From Allomuricauda sp. CAU 1633 (lineage in GTDB: Bacteria; Bacteroidota; Bacteroidia; Flavobacteriales; Flavobacteriaceae): 64,000 nt of DNA. The notes beneath the pieces are model-generated. The model was not told the origin of the DNA. It did not search any database and saw only the letters and a list, made by a program, of their open reading frames with translations. The position numbers were made by a program, and so were the translations under genes. Each line of letters starts with the position of its first letter. Positions within the stretch are counted from its first letter, which is position 1. Location: the NCBI RefSeq assembly GCF_017313225.1, contig NZ_JAFLNE010000001.1, positions 496,001 to 560,000 on the forward strand, read 5' to 3'. Positions 63,431 through 64,000 of the stretch are shown here, piece after piece.

Positions 63431-64000
63431 AATTGCTTATCCAAATTAGAGATTACCTCGCTGGCCTTGTCATAATCCTGTTGCATTTGCACCTCTGAAA
63501 ATGGGCTGTAACGTGCCATTTCACAACTTTTTAGCAATGCAATAAAGCCTTCCACATCTGCATCATCCACTTTTTTATCCAGTAAAATGGATGTGATTTT
63601 CTCCTTACTGAATTCTGATGTCTCAATCTTTAGTTTGGCCTTCAAATAATTATGAAGCCCTTTCTCCAATGCTACATAAAAAGCCTCTTTGTTGCCCAGT
63701 TCCTTTTTGGCGGTGGACAGGTACTTTTTGGCCAATTTATTGGCTTGCTTTATTTTGTTTCCTTCCACATCGCGGGCAATGGCCTCTCTTTTCTTAAAAG
63801 AAAAAATGGCGATGGGAATCAACAACAAAGGAGCAAACATGAGCATGTAAAACGTGTTTGATCCAAAAAAGTAGTTGACGCCAATGGGGTTTAGGTTGGG
63901 ACTCAGCTTTATAAAGTGAAACTGTTTTCCAGTAGGTACCACCTGTTGTTGATTTGTAGTCGTTCCTGCAATAGGATTGGATGAGGTACTAGTTGGCCCT
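63427..64000 (-). CDS. batD: BatD-like protein, C-terminal part (runs off the window)
   Basis: About 190 C-terminal residues: a TM helix (YMLMFAPLLLIPIAIFSF), then a helical cytoplasmic tail (KKYLSTAKKELGNKEAFYVALEKGLHNYLKAKL ... LLKSCEMARYSPFSEVQMQQDY), the usual BatD end. The frame is open to the window edge; a GTG at 63942 is internal and not a start. Followed by batE with an ATGA overlap. Confidence 0.85.
   Translation of the reverse strand, partial: GPTSTSSNPIAGTTTNQQQVVPTGKQFHFIKLSPNLNPIGVNYFFGSNTFYMLMFAPLLLIPIAIFSFKKREAIARDVEGNKIKQANKLAKKYLSTAKKELGNKEAFYVALEKGLHNYLKAKLKIETSEFSKEKITSILLDKKVDDADVEGFIALLKSCEMARYSPFSEVQMQQDYDKASEVISNLDKQL

Noticed and set aside
63427-63942. A complete 171-residue protein starting at GTG 63942
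   Set aside because: The frame stays open to the window edge and the content equals the C-terminal part of BatD, so the GTG is an internal valine codon.
1-64000. CRISPR-Cas, toxin-antitoxin, restriction or other defence islands, prophage, IS transposases
   Set aside because: No cas, integrase, transposase or methylase motif was seen on either strand; all large frames are accounted for by housekeeping, transport or regulatory genes.

Overview
The window is chromosomal DNA of a marine-type member of the Flavobacteriaceae (Bacteroidota). Evidence: Bacteroidota-type promoters (TTG, about 19 nt, TAnnTTTG), an IPExxxVDY-family protein, a 632-residue PurF, BatD/BatE, TSP3-repeat OmpA, a split AddA/AddB pair and AT-rich leaders without strong Shine-Dalgarno sequences. 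A genus near Muricauda/Flagellimonas is possible but cannot be proven from this sequence. No prophage, IS element, CRISPR array or rRNA operon was seen. Most of the region is conserved housekeeping sequence.

Layout. 0-9 kb: 5' end of asd, mscL, tdk-alr, a conserved hypothetical, rsmI, a DUF819 permease, a 4Fe-4S uracil-DNA glycosylase, a Crp/Fnr regulator and DinB-fold protein with a perfect FNR-type box, a decayed 3' copy of the glycosylase, two redox/peroxide-type proteins, and a GIY-YIG nuclease framed by 47-bp structured inverted repeats. 9-17 kb: recJ, MFS and MATE transporters, lpxH with a tiny upstream ORF, a crotonase, a universal stress protein, and tRNA-Ala(GGC) followed by a second GIY-YIG gene and a partial tRNA copy. 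17-28 kb: cupin, SDR, addB-ompA-kbl-addA, sodA. 27.8-28.3 kb: three tandem copies of what looks like a small-RNA gene. 28-37 kb: purF, a PfkB kinase, an RNase H and purN on one strand; acpP, fabF, rnc, IPExxxVDY and pyk on the other. 37-45 kb: PAS protein, AraC regulator with a small His/Cys-rich ORF and an AhpD-like protein, TetR, an M16 protease between two copies of the dinB 3' end, dinB, CYTH and lysoplasmalogenase. 45-49 kb: an operon for an exported aminotransferase, a permease and an M20 hydrolase. 49-56 kb: an RND tripartite efflux operon bracketed by two regulators. 56-62 kb: pheS, a CREST-type membrane hydrolase, and SulP / carbonic anhydrase / SulP. 62-64 kb: batE and the 3' part of batD.

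Most interesting signals. (1) Three minus-strand units between sodA and purF each combine a -33/-7 promoter, a 5-nt spacer, a conserved 39-40 nt transcript start and a terminator hairpin whose stem sequence differs but whose pairing is kept; this fits a multicopy sRNA family. (2) Two small GIY-YIG nuclease genes each fill the space between two copies of a structured repeat whose central palindrome varies; one repeat is derived from the neighbouring tRNA-Ala. (3) Three genes (the glycosylase, tRNA-Ala, dinB) have their 3' end repeated in direct orientation beyond a neighbouring cargo segment, which suggests insertion at gene 3' ends or repeated partial duplication. (4) A terminator-like hairpin lies inside the first codons of rnc.
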